DNA of 57,759 bases from assembly GCA_015231595.1 (NCBI GenBank), contig JADGBH010000018.1, positions 1-57,759 on the forward strand, given 5' to 3'. How positions within the stretch are numbered: position 1 is the stretch's first letter; every line of letters begins with the position of its first letter. The notes under the pieces are model-generated. The model was not told the DNA's origin, made no database searches, and saw only the letters and a program-made list of their open reading frames with translations. The position numbers and the translations under genes were made by a program. Below, in pieces: positions 35,798 through 45,799 of the stretch. The stretch is from Desulfobacterales bacterium. Its GTDB lineage: Bacteria > Desulfobacterota > Desulfobacteria > Desulfobacterales > JADGBH01.

Positions 35798-37831
35798 ATG
35801 CCAATTAAATTAGAAATCGAAGATACAAATAAGGATAATCGGTTGAAAAATATAGTGCAAATTTTTAAAAATAACTCGATGATATTTTTTCTTTCCTGTT
35901 TTATTTTTTTTATCGCTGTACTTAATTATTTTATTCCTGGTAAGCTAATTATTATAAATTTGTATTTTTTTCCTGTTATGATTGCCGCATATTTTATCGG
36001 AAGACTTTATGCATATCTTTCAGCATTTATAAGTATTATTATCGTAGGCATTTTTGTATTTTACTATCCAAAATTTTTTGTTTCTTCATCAATAATCTCG
36101 ATTTATATTTATTTATTTTTTTGGGCAGTTATTTTAATTACGATAGGGGCTTTAATATCAAGGCTTAAAGAAGATATTAATGTTGAAATAAAAAAATACT
36201 CTATTTTAGGTAGCCTCCTAAACAAAAAAAAGGAAGAATTGGAACAAGCCGAGAAAAGTATAAGGTTTTATGAGAAGGAAATAGATGAAAAGGTAAAACA
36301 GAGGACAGATGAGCTTGAAAGAAAAAATGAAGACCTTTCTGAGTCAAAGGAAAAATTAAAAGAAGTTCTTAATAAAATAATGGATCCAACAGTAGCAAAG
36401 CTTATGATTGAAGGCAGGCTTTTGAATGAAAAAAGAAATATAAGCATAATGTTCTCCGACCTTGTTGGATTTACCAGTTATTCTGAAGAAAGAAGCCCTG
36501 AGCTTGTAATTAGCGATTTAAATAGATATTTTAATGAGATGGAGTCAATTATTATTAGTTACCATGGTATGATTGACAAATTTATTGGAGATGGAATCAT
36601 GTGTGAATTTGGAACGCCCCTTGATTATATCCAATATCGTTTAATAGCGGTTCTTTGCGCTTTAAAAATGCAGCAAAAAATGCAAAAATGCACTTTCCCG
36701 TGGCAAATGAGGATCGGAATTGCTTCAGGCCCAACTATTACCGGAATTATGGGTTCGAGAAGACACGCTTACACAGCTATTGGAGATGTTGTTAATCTTT
36801 CTTCACGTCTTGAAAAAGAATGCCCTCCAGGCTCTTTGCTTATTGATGAAACGACCCTTGAAGGTATAAAACAATTTTTTGATTTTAAAGTAAAAAAAAG
36901 AATTTCAAGTGCTGATAGCGCTGATAGATGGGTAGAAGAAGACATTGATAGTCTTTACCAAAAATTAAATAGTGCCGAAGGCGATCTCCAAAAAGCATTA
37001 ATTTTATATGAAATTGGAAGAAGATATTCGACTCTTGGCGAATATACAGAAGCATCTACATGTTTTGAAAAAGCGTTACAGCTCAGACCCGATAATATGA
37101 AATTAAAAGTAGCTTTTGCTGAAGCTGCGGTCAAAAAAGATAAATATAATAAAATAGAAGTAAAGGGCAGAAAAAAAAGAGTTACAGCGTATGAAATACT
37201 TGGTTTAAAAAATATTCTTTTGGACAGGGAAAAAATGCCTGAATCTTTTTACAATAAATATGGTTGTATAATTAATGAAATTGATATTTCCGAAGATGTA
37301 ATATTGCCAGTTGAAGCATTAGATGGATGCATTGGTCATTCAAAGGTTGTTGCAATTATTTCTTACGCTCTTGCATCGGTGCTGAATCTTCCAGAAAAAG
37401 ATACTCAAGACATCGTAAAAGCAGCATTCCTTGCCGATATTGGAAAAGAAATTGTTTCCCATCATCTTCTTAATAGGCCTGACAGTAGCCTTTCTGAATC
37501 TGAAATAAGAGAGGTTCAATCCCATTCCGTTGAGAGTGTTAGAATCCTTCGAGAAATGGGTATAGATTCAGCAGTTGTTCTTCAGATAATACGAAATAGC
37601 CATGAAAGATTTAATGGAACGGGTTATCCTGACAGACTTAAGTGTGAAGATATTCCTATAGGTTCAAGGATAATAGCTGTTGCAGATACTTACGATGCAT
37701 TAACATCATGGAGGCCATATCGTGAAAGATGGAATAAAAAAGCGGCATTTGAAGAGTTAAAACGAGGCGTTCAAAATGGAACATTTGATCCTAAAATAGT
37801 TGAGATCGCTATAAATATTCTTGAAAAATAA
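35798..37831 (+). CDS. Membrane class III adenylate cyclase - TPR - degenerate HD-GYP fusion
   Basis: A 677-residue protein. About three or four membrane helices (residues 28-122), a coiled coil (130-190), a class III nucleotide cyclase domain (about 210-375), two TPR-like helices (about 395-440) and an HD-GYP-like domain (about 510-675). The cyclase keeps both metal Asp residues (MFSDLVGFT; DKFIGDGIM), the substrate Lys and Thr (DKF; YTAIGD), and the Asn/Arg pair (GDVVNLSSRLE), so cAMP synthesis is likely. In HD-GYP the central His-Asp reads FLADIGK (His lost) and the second pair reads NSHERFNGTGYP (first His lost), so phosphodiesterase activity against c-di-GMP is doubtful; it may sense c-di-GMP or be structural. 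The start is uncertain: a TTG at 35843 has a better AAGG-type site. It is divergent from the lipoprotein gene. Confidence 0.85.
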   Translation: MPIKLEIEDTNKDNRLKNIVQIFKNNSMIFFLSCFIFFIAVLNYFIPGKLIIINLYFFPVMIAAYFIGRLYAYLSAFISIIIVGIFVFYYPKFFVSSSIISIYIYLFFWAVILITIGALISRLKEDINVEIKKYSILGSLLNKKKEELEQAEKSIRFYEKEIDEKVKQRTDELERKNEDLSESKEKLKEVLNKIMDPTVAKLMIEGRLLNEKRNISIMFSDLVGFTSYSEERSPELVISDLNRYFNEMESIIISYHGMIDKFIGDGIMCEFGTPLDYIQYRLIAVLCALKMQQKMQKCTFPWQMRIGIASGPTITGIMGSRRHAYTAIGDVVNLSSRLEKECPPGSLLIDETTLEGIKQFFDFKVKKRISSADSADRWVEEDIDSLYQKLNSAEGDLQKALILYEIGRRYSTLGEYTEASTCFEKALQLRPDNMKLKVAFAEAAVKKDKYNKIEVKGRKKRVTAYEILGLKNILLDREKMPESFYNKYGCIINEIDISEDVILPVEALDGCIGHSKVVAIISYALASVLNLPEKDTQDIVKAAFLADIGKEIVSHHLLNRPDSSLSESEIREVQSHSVESVRILREMGIDSAVVLQIIRNSHERFNGTGYPDRLKCEDIPIGSRIIAVADTYDALTSWRPYRERWNKKAAFEELKRGVQNGTFDPKIVEIAINILEK

Positions 37832-37885
37832 TTGTTACGTTCAGATATTCCAGCCTCATCTACAGTATTTAGAACTTATAAAATT

Positions 37886-39874
37886 TTAACATTCTATTTC
37901 GTCACAAAATTTAAATAAAGTAGGTATTAAATCCTCTATGAGTTCTATGAGTTCGTTAAAAATATTTTCAGCGTTTGTTATATCCCCTGATTTTCCTATT
38001 TTTTCTAATGCGTATGCCTTGTCAGATGCTTTTTTAGAATAATAAATTACCATGCCTTTAAAAGAATGAGCAGTATCAGCTAAAGATTTTGAATCTTTTG
38101 TTTGTATAGCTGCTTTAATAGAATCGATAATTTTTTCATATTCATCCAAAAAAACTCGTGTCATTTTATGGGCAAGCTTAATGTTATTATCAAAGTGAAT
38201 TTCTAAAAATTCTTTTTTATTAAAAATTTTTTCGTTCGGTGTATTCGCTTCTACTTTCGTGATAACATCATTATTAATTGTAGATTTATTTATAATACGG
38301 TTGATTTCATTAAAAAGCTTTAAAGGATTGATAGGTTTTGAAATATATCCATTCATTCCAGCGTTAGTGCATTCTTCTTGATCTTCTTTTCTAATATGGG
38401 CGGTCATAGCTATTATTGGGATATTATGGTTTAATACTTTTGAAGCAGGATTCCTTATTATTCTCGTAGTTTCAAGGCCGTCTAATTGGGGCATTTGAAT
38501 ATCCATTAGCACAATATCAAAATTATCTTCTTCTAATTTTTTTATGGCTTGCAGTCCGTCATTGGCTATAATAACGTCATGGCCTTGTTCTTCTTGTAAT
38601 AGCTCTACTCCTAAGGTTTGATTAACAAGATTGTCTTCAGCTAAAAGTATTTTCAGCTTAGGAATATTAAGTTTATCGTCTGTTTTCTTTGGGATGCTAA
38701 TCATATCGTCTAAAACAAATGGTAATGTTTCCTTTATGTCTTGTTTTTTTGCAAAAGGTATAGTGATACAAAAAGTAGATCCTTTTCCTTCAGTGCTTTC
38801 AACTTCAATCTCTCCGTTCATCTTTTCAATAATTTTTTTTGAAATCATTAATCCTAAACCTGTGCCACCATATCTCCGTGTTATTGATGAATCTCCTTGA
38901 GAAAAAGGTTTAAAAAGTTTTTCCAGATTTTCTTTGGAAATTCCAATTCCTGTATCAGTTATGGAAAATTGAATTTTGGCTTGATTTAGATTTTGTTCTA
39001 TTACAACTATTTCAACTAATATATATCCTTTTTTCGTGAATTTAATAGCATTTCCTATAAGATTCATTAAAATTTGGCGAAGTTTAACGGGATCTCCGAA
39101 TACTAAAGTTGGTAAATCAATAGGATGCAATAATTTTATTTTTAAGTCTTTCGCATGGGCATTAATAGTTTGTAAAGCAATTACTTCTTCGACAACTGTT
39201 TTAAGATTAAATTCAATATTTTCTAACTCTAATTTGCCAGCTTCAATTTTGGAAAAATCTAGAATATCATTAATTATCATTAATAAGGAATTAGAACTCA
39301 TCTTTATAGTTTCTACGTATTTTTGCTGTTTTTCATCCATTTTTGTTTTAAGCAGAAGGTCTATCATTCCAATTAATCCGTTCATAGGAGTTCTAATTTC
39401 ATGGCTCATGTTTGCTAAAAATTCACTTTTAGCTTTATTTGCGGCTTCGGCATTTTCCTTTGCTATTTTTAATTCTTGTTTGAGCTTTTGGATGTTAAGA
39501 TGAGCTGTAACTCGAGCAATCACTTCTTGCTCTTGAAATGGCTTAGTTATGTAGTCAACGCCTCCGACTTCAAAGCCTTTTACTTTTTCTATAGTTTCTG
39601 ATAAAGCACTTATAAAAATGACAGGTATATCTTGTGACGATTCATTGTCTTTAATTTTTTTACATGTTTCAAAGCCGTCCATTCCTGGCATAAGAATATC
39701 TAACAAAATTATATCTGGAGGGTTAATTTTTATTAATTCGATAGCATCTTCTCCACTTTGGGCAACAAAAACATTCATTCCAAAATTGGATAAGTATTCA
39801 AAAAGAGTTCCTAAATTTATGGGATTGTCATCTACAATTAGTATAGATGAGTTTAAAAGATATTGTTTATTCAT
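37886..39874 (-). CDS. Cytoplasmic hybrid histidine kinase REC-HisKA-HATPase-REC-HPt
   Basis: A 662-residue phosphorelay protein without membrane segments. REC1 (about residues 9-127; phospho-Asp in [13 protein letters not shown]), short coiled coil, HisKA (H-box [11 protein letters not shown], about 155), HATPase ([27 protein letters not shown]), REC2 (about 400-525; [13 protein letters not shown]) and HPt (AHSFKGM, about 607). All catalytic residues are present. The N-terminal receiver suggests it is a relay stage rather than the primary sensor. Its ATG overlaps the end of the MASE3 kinase gene by 8 bp, so the two are co-translated and may form one pathway. No output DNA-binding regulator is next to it. 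Confidence 0.92.
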   Translation of the reverse strand: MNKQYLLNSSILIVDDNPINLGTLFEYLSNFGMNVFVAQSGEDAIELIKINPPDIILLDILMPGMDGFETCKKIKDNESSQDIPVIFISALSETIEKVKGFEVGGVDYITKPFQEQEVIARVTAHLNIQKLKQELKIAKENAEAANKAKSEFLANMSHEIRTPMNGLIGMIDLLLKTKMDEKQQKYVETIKMSSNSLLMIINDILDFSKIEAGKLELENIEFNLKTVVEEVIALQTINAHAKDLKIKLLHPIDLPTLVFGDPVKLRQILMNLIGNAIKFTKKGYILVEIVVIEQNLNQAKIQFSITDTGIGISKENLEKLFKPFSQGDSSITRRYGGTGLGLMISKKIIEKMNGEIEVESTEGKGSTFCITIPFAKKQDIKETLPFVLDDMISIPKKTDDKLNIPKLKILLAEDNLVNQTLGVELLQEEQGHDVIIANDGLQAIKKLEEDNFDIVLMDIQMPQLDGLETTRIIRNPASKVLNHNIPIIAMTAHIRKEDQEECTNAGMNGYISKPINPLKLFNEINRIINKSTINNDVITKVEANTPNEKIFNKKEFLEIHFDNNIKLAHKMTRVFLDEYEKIIDSIKAAIQTKDSKSLADTAHSFKGMVIYYSKKASDKAYALEKIGKSGDITNAENIFNELIELIEDLIPTLFKFCDEIEC

Positions 39875-42101
39875 GAGTCACTGTATCCATATATTTTTGA
39901 GTTAATATTTTAATTTGTCTTATCTGAAATGTTTGAGCCAATTTTTTAATTTCATTTATAAACTTTTTATAGGAATGATTTTCTTTTTCTAACTGATCCA
40001 GATGCTTTCGTATTCCTGTAATGTCGCCTCCTGATGCAAGCTTATTAAGTTTTTGAATTTCTTCTAAAGGAGGTATATCGGATGGTTCATTGTCTGATTT
40101 AATATTAGGCTTATCTTCCTTTGGATTATCTATTATCCAAGTAATGTTTAAATGGTACTCCATTTTTTTTAATAGTTCATTCAGTTCTATCGGTTTTGTT
40201 ATGAAATCATCTAAACCTCTATTTGGTAGTATTTCTTGATGGGATAAACTAACACTTGCTGAGCACGCAATTATTTTAACGGTATTTAATTTATTAGATT
40301 TTCTAATTTCTTCTGCTGCTTCAAAACCATTCATGTTCGGCATAAAAATATCCATAAAGATAATATCTGGGCAGAAATTAAAAACTTTATTTAGGCAATC
40401 ATTACCGTCTTGTGCTTCGTCTATTTCAAAGTCTAAAGGTAACAGTATATCCTTTAAAACATTTCGATTATGATAGTTATCATCAACTATCATAATTTTT
40501 TTTCTTTCGCCAGTATATCCTGTAATACTATTGTATGAGTATAAATCAAATTCATTGATATCACTTCCTTCTGGGACTTCAATTTCAAACCAGAATGTTG
40601 AACCTTTTTCTAAAAAACTTTTTACTTTGAGTTCTCCTCCCATTAGTGTTACAAGCTGTCTGGTTATTGGAAGGCCTAATCCAGAGCCTTCTTGCTTATA
40701 TTTGTTTTTTCCTACCTGCTTAAATGGTGAAAAAATTTCTGCGATATCATTTTGAGCAATTCCGGGTCCAGAATCTTCTACTTCAAAATGAATAAGTCTG
40801 CTATTAGCAGCGGATGGCTTCCACATAGGGTCATTTTTACCTGCATCCCAAACCCTAAAATAGACAGTTCCAGTTTCTGTAAATTTGGCGGCGTTTCCTA
40901 ATAAATTAAGTAAAATTTGGTTTAATCGTTTCTCATCTCCGAAGATAATGCGGGGGAGATCAATAGCAAGTTCGGCATAGAAATCGGTTCCTTTTTCAAT
41001 AGTTTTTATTTGAATAATTTGTATAATTGCTTTTAAAAATTCAGAAAAAAGAAAATTAGATTTAATTAATTCCATTTTTCTTGCTTCAATTTTGGAAAGG
41101 TCTAATATTTCATTAATTAAATTTAAAAGGTGTCTTCCGCTTATGTCAATTATATCTAAACCGTTTGCTATAGATTCCTTTAAATCGCGCTCTCGCTTTA
41201 AAATTTGAGCATACCCTAAAATTCCATTTAAAGGAGTCCTTAGTTCATGACTCATGTTTGCAAGAAAGTCACTTTTGGCTTGATTTGCGGAATCAGCAGC
41301 TTTTGTAGCGTCAATTAAATTTTTCTCTTTAACAACAAGCTCTCTAAATATCAAGTCATAGGGTTTTACAATGCCTGTTTGAATAATTGCTTTGTAAATG
41401 GAGTAAAAAGAAAATATCTTAAAATAATGGCCTATTAAATTTGAAAAACCGTAATTGCTTATATAAAAAGTAAATGCAAGTTCTGATACTATCGTAAAGA
41501 AAATTGATAATATAAGAAGACTAAAAACTTCTTTTTCAAAACTTTGACGATATTTATATAGTAAAATCAGATCTAAGACTAAAATTGTGCAAATAATATA
41601 TTCGCTTATTTTTTTAAAGGGAGTTAGTCCTGTTCCATCCACAAAGCAAATGGGAAAAGTCTTCCAATAAAAAATTGACGCTATCATTATACCCGTAATT
41701 AATGTATAAATTATAAAAACAAGACTTATTTTGATGGAAAATTTTTTTTGAACTATAAAAGTAAAGGCAAAGAGAAGAGTTGCACTTTCCAGATATCTTG
41801 CGGCAATCCATAATTGATTAGCATAATAGTCATAGTCGTTAAATATTTGCATGCCTTTATAGGAAAGCGTATGCAATAAATCAAGGCCGGCTATAAAAAG
41901 ATAAGCTATAGCTATAAAAATCAGATATTCGTTTTTTATGTATTTTCTTGAATTCCAAGCTATCATAAAAATACCGCAGGCAACAATAATACTAAAGAGT
42001 TCAGCTATATTATGAAAAAGTAGATAGCTATAAAGGCTTGTTAAATATAAACCTGAAAGTATTAATATAACAATAATAACTGGGATTATTTTTTCTTTCA
42101 T
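39867..42101 (-). CDS. MASE3 membrane hybrid histidine kinase (MASE3-HisKA-HATPase-REC)
   Basis: A 744-residue sensor kinase. Residues 1-250 form a MASE3 integral membrane sensor with 7-8 helices and hallmark segments [40 protein letters not shown] and [12 protein letters not shown] in pieces. HisKA follows ([11 protein letters not shown], about 290), then HATPase ([26 protein letters not shown]) and REC (about 530-650; [13 protein letters not shown]). The last 90 residues are helical without a clear HPt histidine motif, so phosphate may pass to the HPt of the next gene. The ATG overlaps the thioesterase stop (ATGA) and the 3' end overlaps the downstream hybrid kinase, giving a tightly coupled series. 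The MASE3 ligand is unknown. Confidence 0.9.
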   Translation of the reverse strand: MKEKIIPVIIVILILSGLYLTSLYSYLLFHNIAELFSIIVACGIFMIAWNSRKYIKNEYLIFIAIAYLFIAGLDLLHTLSYKGMQIFNDYDYYANQLWIAARYLESATLLFAFTFIVQKKFSIKISLVFIIYTLITGIMIASIFYWKTFPICFVDGTGLTPFKKISEYIICTILVLDLILLYKYRQSFEKEVFSLLILSIFFTIVSELAFTFYISNYGFSNLIGHYFKIFSFYSIYKAIIQTGIVKPYDLIFRELVVKEKNLIDATKAADSANQAKSDFLANMSHELRTPLNGILGYAQILKRERDLKESIANGLDIIDISGRHLLNLINEILDLSKIEARKMELIKSNFLFSEFLKAIIQIIQIKTIEKGTDFYAELAIDLPRIIFGDEKRLNQILLNLLGNAAKFTETGTVYFRVWDAGKNDPMWKPSAANSRLIHFEVEDSGPGIAQNDIAEIFSPFKQVGKNKYKQEGSGLGLPITRQLVTLMGGELKVKSFLEKGSTFWFEIEVPEGSDINEFDLYSYNSITGYTGERKKIMIVDDNYHNRNVLKDILLPLDFEIDEAQDGNDCLNKVFNFCPDIIFMDIFMPNMNGFEAAEEIRKSNKLNTVKIIACSASVSLSHQEILPNRGLDDFITKPIELNELLKKMEYHLNITWIIDNPKEDKPNIKSDNEPSDIPPLEEIQKLNKLASGGDITGIRKHLDQLEKENHSYKKFINEIKKLAQTFQIRQIKILTQKYMDTVTHE

Positions 42102-43120
42102 GATTGTGGATCTATTTTTTTTATAATTTTATATTTTTTTTGTTCTTGGAGATATAGTTTTCTTGATTCAAAGTCGGATTCATTCATATTAAGCCCAGTC
42201 GAAATTGTTTTTTTTCTGCCGGATCTATCATAGTTTAAAATAGTAAATGTGCCTTTGTTTGTGATATGACTATTTGACAAATCAAAGGAATCACAAGTTT
42301 TAACGATAATATCAACTGTAAGTGTAGTATTTCCAACAAAAGTAACCATTGAAATCATTTCTACAAGGTTGTTTAGATAAAGAGGCTTTAAAAAATAAAC
42401 ATCTTCCATTGCTATCGTAACCATTTGGAAGTTTCCGCTAAATTGTCTCGCAGTAGCAAGGGCGAGTTCTTCCATTAATTCTATTGTTTCTCCGCCAAAA
42501 ACAATACCAAGAGAATTAACATTTTTTGGTAAAAAAACTTTCTGAATTTTAAGTTCGGTTTGTTTTGGAGTTACATAACTTTTACGGTGATAAAAATCTT
42601 TCAGAGCTTCTATAGGAATATCATTTAATGCTGCTATTTCGGATACTATTTTTTTTCTTTCAGCTTTAAGTTTTTCTCTATTTTCGACAAAAGATTTTCG
42701 TTCAACATCTTTTTCTGAAAGATAAACCAGTTTAGGAATGTTTGGATTTGGTTTTTTATTTTCGTCTATTGAAACCATTGTTATGACTCCGCTATGGGCG
42801 GGTAAAATTTCCATTTCAGTAGGAGATTTAACAAATCCGTCAACTTTTACACAGATTGAAGTTTTTCCTACTTTTATAACATAGGCTTCATATTTGACAT
42901 AATCCATGTGACATATCATATTGAGAAGTTCAATACGGTCAAAAGCGAGCGTAACAAGAGGTGTTCTTGCATGTTTCCAAGCCGCTGTAGCTGCTGCAAG
43001 ATCCATTAAGTGAAGCATTTTCCCAGCTCCGATTCTTTCTCCCCTAAGACTTTCTTCTCCTACAATTTCGGCTATATAACTTTCAGAATCAGTTGGCGTT
43101 TTTGTAAGTGTGTCGCTCAT
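42098..43120 (-). CDS. Double-hotdog acyl-CoA thioesterase
   Basis: A 340-residue protein with two hotdog domains. Domain 1 (about residues 20-135) has GAGKMLHLMDLAAATAAW; domain 2 (about 185-310) has LGIVFGGETIELMEELALA, each matching the N/GxxxGGxxxxxxD helix pattern of YkhA/BFIT-type acyl-CoA hydrolases, although domain 2 carries Glu in place of the usual Asp. It would release fatty acid from acyl-CoA. Placement is odd: 19 bp after a GGDEF/HD-GYP gene and with its stop overlapping the start of the MASE3 kinase gene, in the middle of a signalling operon. An AAGGA site lies ten bases before the ATG. Substrate chain length cannot be read from sequence. Confidence 0.8.
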   Translation of the reverse strand: MSDTLTKTPTDSESYIAEIVGEESLRGERIGAGKMLHLMDLAAATAAWKHARTPLVTLAFDRIELLNMICHMDYVKYEAYVIKVGKTSICVKVDGFVKSPTEMEILPAHSGVITMVSIDENKKPNPNIPKLVYLSEKDVERKSFVENREKLKAERKKIVSEIAALNDIPIEALKDFYHRKSYVTPKQTELKIQKVFLPKNVNSLGIVFGGETIELMEELALATARQFSGNFQMVTIAMEDVYFLKPLYLNNLVEMISMVTFVGNTTLTVDIIVKTCDSFDLSNSHITNKGTFTILNYDRSGRKKTISTGLNMNESDFESRKLYLQEQKKYKIIKKIDPQS

Positions 43121-43139
43121 AGTGTTTTGTCCTTATTTT

Positions 43140-45659
43140 TTATTCAAATTTATTTAATTCTTCTGCAACTTTAATAAAAAAATTCACAAGCATTGGATCA
43201 AACTGAGTACCAGCATTTTTAGTAAGTTCCGATATGATTTCAGGCAATGAAAGTTTTTTCCTGTAAGGTCTATCCGATATCATAGACGAAAGAGCTTCAG
43301 CTATAGCAAAAATTCTTGCTCCGAATGGGATTTCGCTTCCTTTAAGTTTTTCTGGATAGCCGCTACCATCAAATTTTTCATGGTGATATAAAAGTATAGA
43401 CCGCTCATTGGAAAAAAAGTCAAATAACCCTATAAGGTCAGACATCATATAAGGATGATCTTTTATTTTAGCTCGTTCATTTTCTGTTAATTCTGTTTCT
43501 TTTAGTAAAGTTTCTTTCAAAAGATTATTAAAGCAATGATGAAGAGATGTAGCTCTTTTGATACTTTCAATAACAGTTCCAGGGAGATTGAGTTTAATTC
43601 CTACATGTTCTATGTATCGGAGCATTTTTTTATGCTCAGCAACTCTTTCTATACCCATGTCCCTTACCATAAGCTCAAGAGAAGAAATAGAAGCCTGTTT
43701 AGTTTTTTCAAGAACAGCAAGAAGTTTATCTTTAAAGTATTTTAATACCTTACCTTCTTTTTCTTCTGATGATTCCTCATTTGATTTGTCAAGGAAAACT
43801 TTAACTCTGTTTCTTCCTTCAGCTTTTGCGCCATAAAGGGCTTTATCAGTATAAGAAAGCATGTCCTTAGGTTCTTTGGGGTTATGAGCCTGTAATGAAC
43901 AAACTCCTATGCTGATGGTTACGGTTGCTTTTGAATTTTCGTCTTCATAAATTTTTGATTCAAAATGTTTTCTTATCTTGTCGGCAGTTGATTTTGCGCC
44001 TTCAAGACTTGTATTGGGAAGAAGTATTAAAAATTCTTCTCCTCCATATCTAAAAGGAGAATCAGATTCCCTAACGAATTTTATAATGGTTTGAGCGAAT
44101 TCTTTTAAAACAAAGTCTCCAAATATATGTCCAAAAGAATCATTTATGTTTTTGAAAAAATCAAGGTCAATTAAAAGGCAAGAAAGGTCAGTTCCGTATC
44201 TTTTAGCTCTTGAAAACTCATGATTTAGGACTTCATTCATGAATCGTCTATTATAAAGACCTGTTAATTCATCTCTTGTTGACATTTCAGCCATTTTTTT
44301 CATGGCTACGCCCATTTCTTTTTTTAGACTAAATCTTTCGTAACTGTTAATCACTGAACGAATAATGTTATCTTTGTCAATCATGTTTTTTGAAAGGCAG
44401 TCATAGGCTCCAGCTCTTAAAAGGTCGGAAATAATTACTTCATTATGATATTCGGATAGAACAATAACAGGGATATCAATTTCTTTTTTTAGTAATTGTT
44501 TTAAAAAATCCATTGAATTCCCATCAGGAAGAGAATAAGTCATTAATATTACGTTTATACCGTAAGTTTCAATCATCTTATAGGAATCAGCAATAGACTT
44601 GCATCTTATAAGATGTATTTGGTCTTCATTTTTAAAGAATTCCCGAATCAATTCAAAATTTTTGTCTGATATATCCATCAAAAGAATTTTAATTGAAGAT
44701 GATACTGGAACACTTCGCAAAGGCTCAGATTCTTGAAGTGTTTGGATTTTATTAATAATATTAGAAATCTTTTTGCCTGAGACATTAATTTTTTCCATGA
44801 TTTCATGAAATTCTTTAGGATCCTCTTTTTTTATTTCCATCATTTCAATATTTGAAAGAAGCTTCATAAGAGGCTGATTTATTTCATGTACAGTGGCTCC
44901 AGCCATTTGAAGAATAACTTTTAAACGCTCTTCTTCAATAATCCTTTGGTGTTGATCTATTAGCTGCTTATTAGCTGCTTTTAGTTCAAAATATGCTTTT
45001 TCAATATCATCAGACTTTTGTCTTATTCTTTGTTCAAGAACTGATTTTGTTACAACTAAGTCTGTTTCATAGGTTTTAGCATCGGTAATATCTACGAGAA
45101 CACATAGAGCCCTTGGTTCGCTTTCAAATTCAGGTTTAATATATGACACAGATATATGAAGCCATCTGTCTTTGTCATTGGCAAATGCTCCTTTAACTTC
45201 CATAACGCTTCTTGCTCGAGTTTTAAAAACTTTTTCAATAAGGTATGTAAATTTTGTTCTATACTCGTTCATAAGAAATATGTTAAGTTTTTGCCCAATC
45301 AGAACTCCTGCAAAAGTATTTAAATATCTTTCTGCAAAGTAGTTTGCTTCATGGACTATGCCATTTTGATCTAAAGTAACATATCCCACTGGAGAATTCT
45401 TAAAAAGCTCTAATAAATATTTCCTTGTAACTTCTATTTTTTTCTTTGACCTAATAATTCTTTCATTATGAAGTTCAAGTTCAGATTTATAGCTGCTCAA
45501 TGACTCAATAATTTTTTCGAGTTTATTACTTTCAATAGTGTGTTTATTTTCATTGTAGTCTTTAAGGAGCGTTTCAGACTCGTTTTTCAGATTTTTTATT
45601 TTTTCTTCATCAAGCTCAATTAAGAGACTTGTTTCATCAATAGGCATTAATTCTTCCAT
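43140..45659 (-). CDS. PAS - kinase-like H-box - pseudo-receiver - GGDEF - degenerate HD-GYP protein
   Basis: An 839-residue cyclic-di-GMP protein. PAS domain (about residues 70-190), coiled coil, a histidine-kinase dimerisation helix with ATVHEINQPL (about 256) but no ATPase domain, a receiver-like domain (about 315-430) where the phospho-Asp position reads VILMTYSLPDG, and a GGDEF domain (about 455-620) with the active GGEEF and an intact inhibitory site RESD five residues before it. The C-terminal HD-GYP (about 655-835) keeps HHEKFDGSGYP and DRPYR, but the HD pair reads SLHHCFNN and a later Asp is Glu (AIAEAL). Diguanylate cyclase activity is therefore likely and phosphodiesterase activity doubtful. 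First gene of a four-gene operon; ATG has an AAAAGGAA site. Confidence 0.88.
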   Translation of the reverse strand: MEELMPIDETSLLIELDEEKIKNLKNESETLLKDYNENKHTIESNKLEKIIESLSSYKSELELHNERIIRSKKKIEVTRKYLLELFKNSPVGYVTLDQNGIVHEANYFAERYLNTFAGVLIGQKLNIFLMNEYRTKFTYLIEKVFKTRARSVMEVKGAFANDKDRWLHISVSYIKPEFESEPRALCVLVDITDAKTYETDLVVTKSVLEQRIRQKSDDIEKAYFELKAANKQLIDQHQRIIEEERLKVILQMAGATVHEINQPLMKLLSNIEMMEIKKEDPKEFHEIMEKINVSGKKISNIINKIQTLQESEPLRSVPVSSSIKILLMDISDKNFELIREFFKNEDQIHLIRCKSIADSYKMIETYGINVILMTYSLPDGNSMDFLKQLLKKEIDIPVIVLSEYHNEVIISDLLRAGAYDCLSKNMIDKDNIIRSVINSYERFSLKKEMGVAMKKMAEMSTRDELTGLYNRRFMNEVLNHEFSRAKRYGTDLSCLLIDLDFFKNINDSFGHIFGDFVLKEFAQTIIKFVRESDSPFRYGGEEFLILLPNTSLEGAKSTADKIRKHFESKIYEDENSKATVTISIGVCSLQAHNPKEPKDMLSYTDKALYGAKAEGRNRVKVFLDKSNEESSEEKEGKVLKYFKDKLLAVLEKTKQASISSLELMVRDMGIERVAEHKKMLRYIEHVGIKLNLPGTVIESIKRATSLHHCFNNLLKETLLKETELTENERAKIKDHPYMMSDLIGLFDFFSNERSILLYHHEKFDGSGYPEKLKGSEIPFGARIFAIAEALSSMISDRPYRKKLSLPEIISELTKNAGTQFDPMLVNFFIKVAEELNKFE

Positions 45660-45799
45660 AAAGTTTTCCTTTTAAGAAATAAGAGAATTTTACTTGACAT
45701 TAGCTTAATTGATAGTTCATATCTTTAGCAAAAAATCAAGAATTAATAATACTAAATTAGAAAAAAGAAAATAATTCTTTTTTTTAAAAAGGGGGAAAA

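Noticed and set aside
39036..39503. 155-codon plus-strand ORF
   Set aside because: It lies fully antisense to the kinase domain of the hybrid kinase at 37886-39874, has no motif, and reflects codon bias on the opposite strand.
45694..45722. Possible sigma-70 promoter for the beta-helix gene: TTGACA, 17 bp, TCATAT
   Set aside because: The -35 box is perfect but the -10 box matches only three of six bases, and AT-rich spacers give many such hits.
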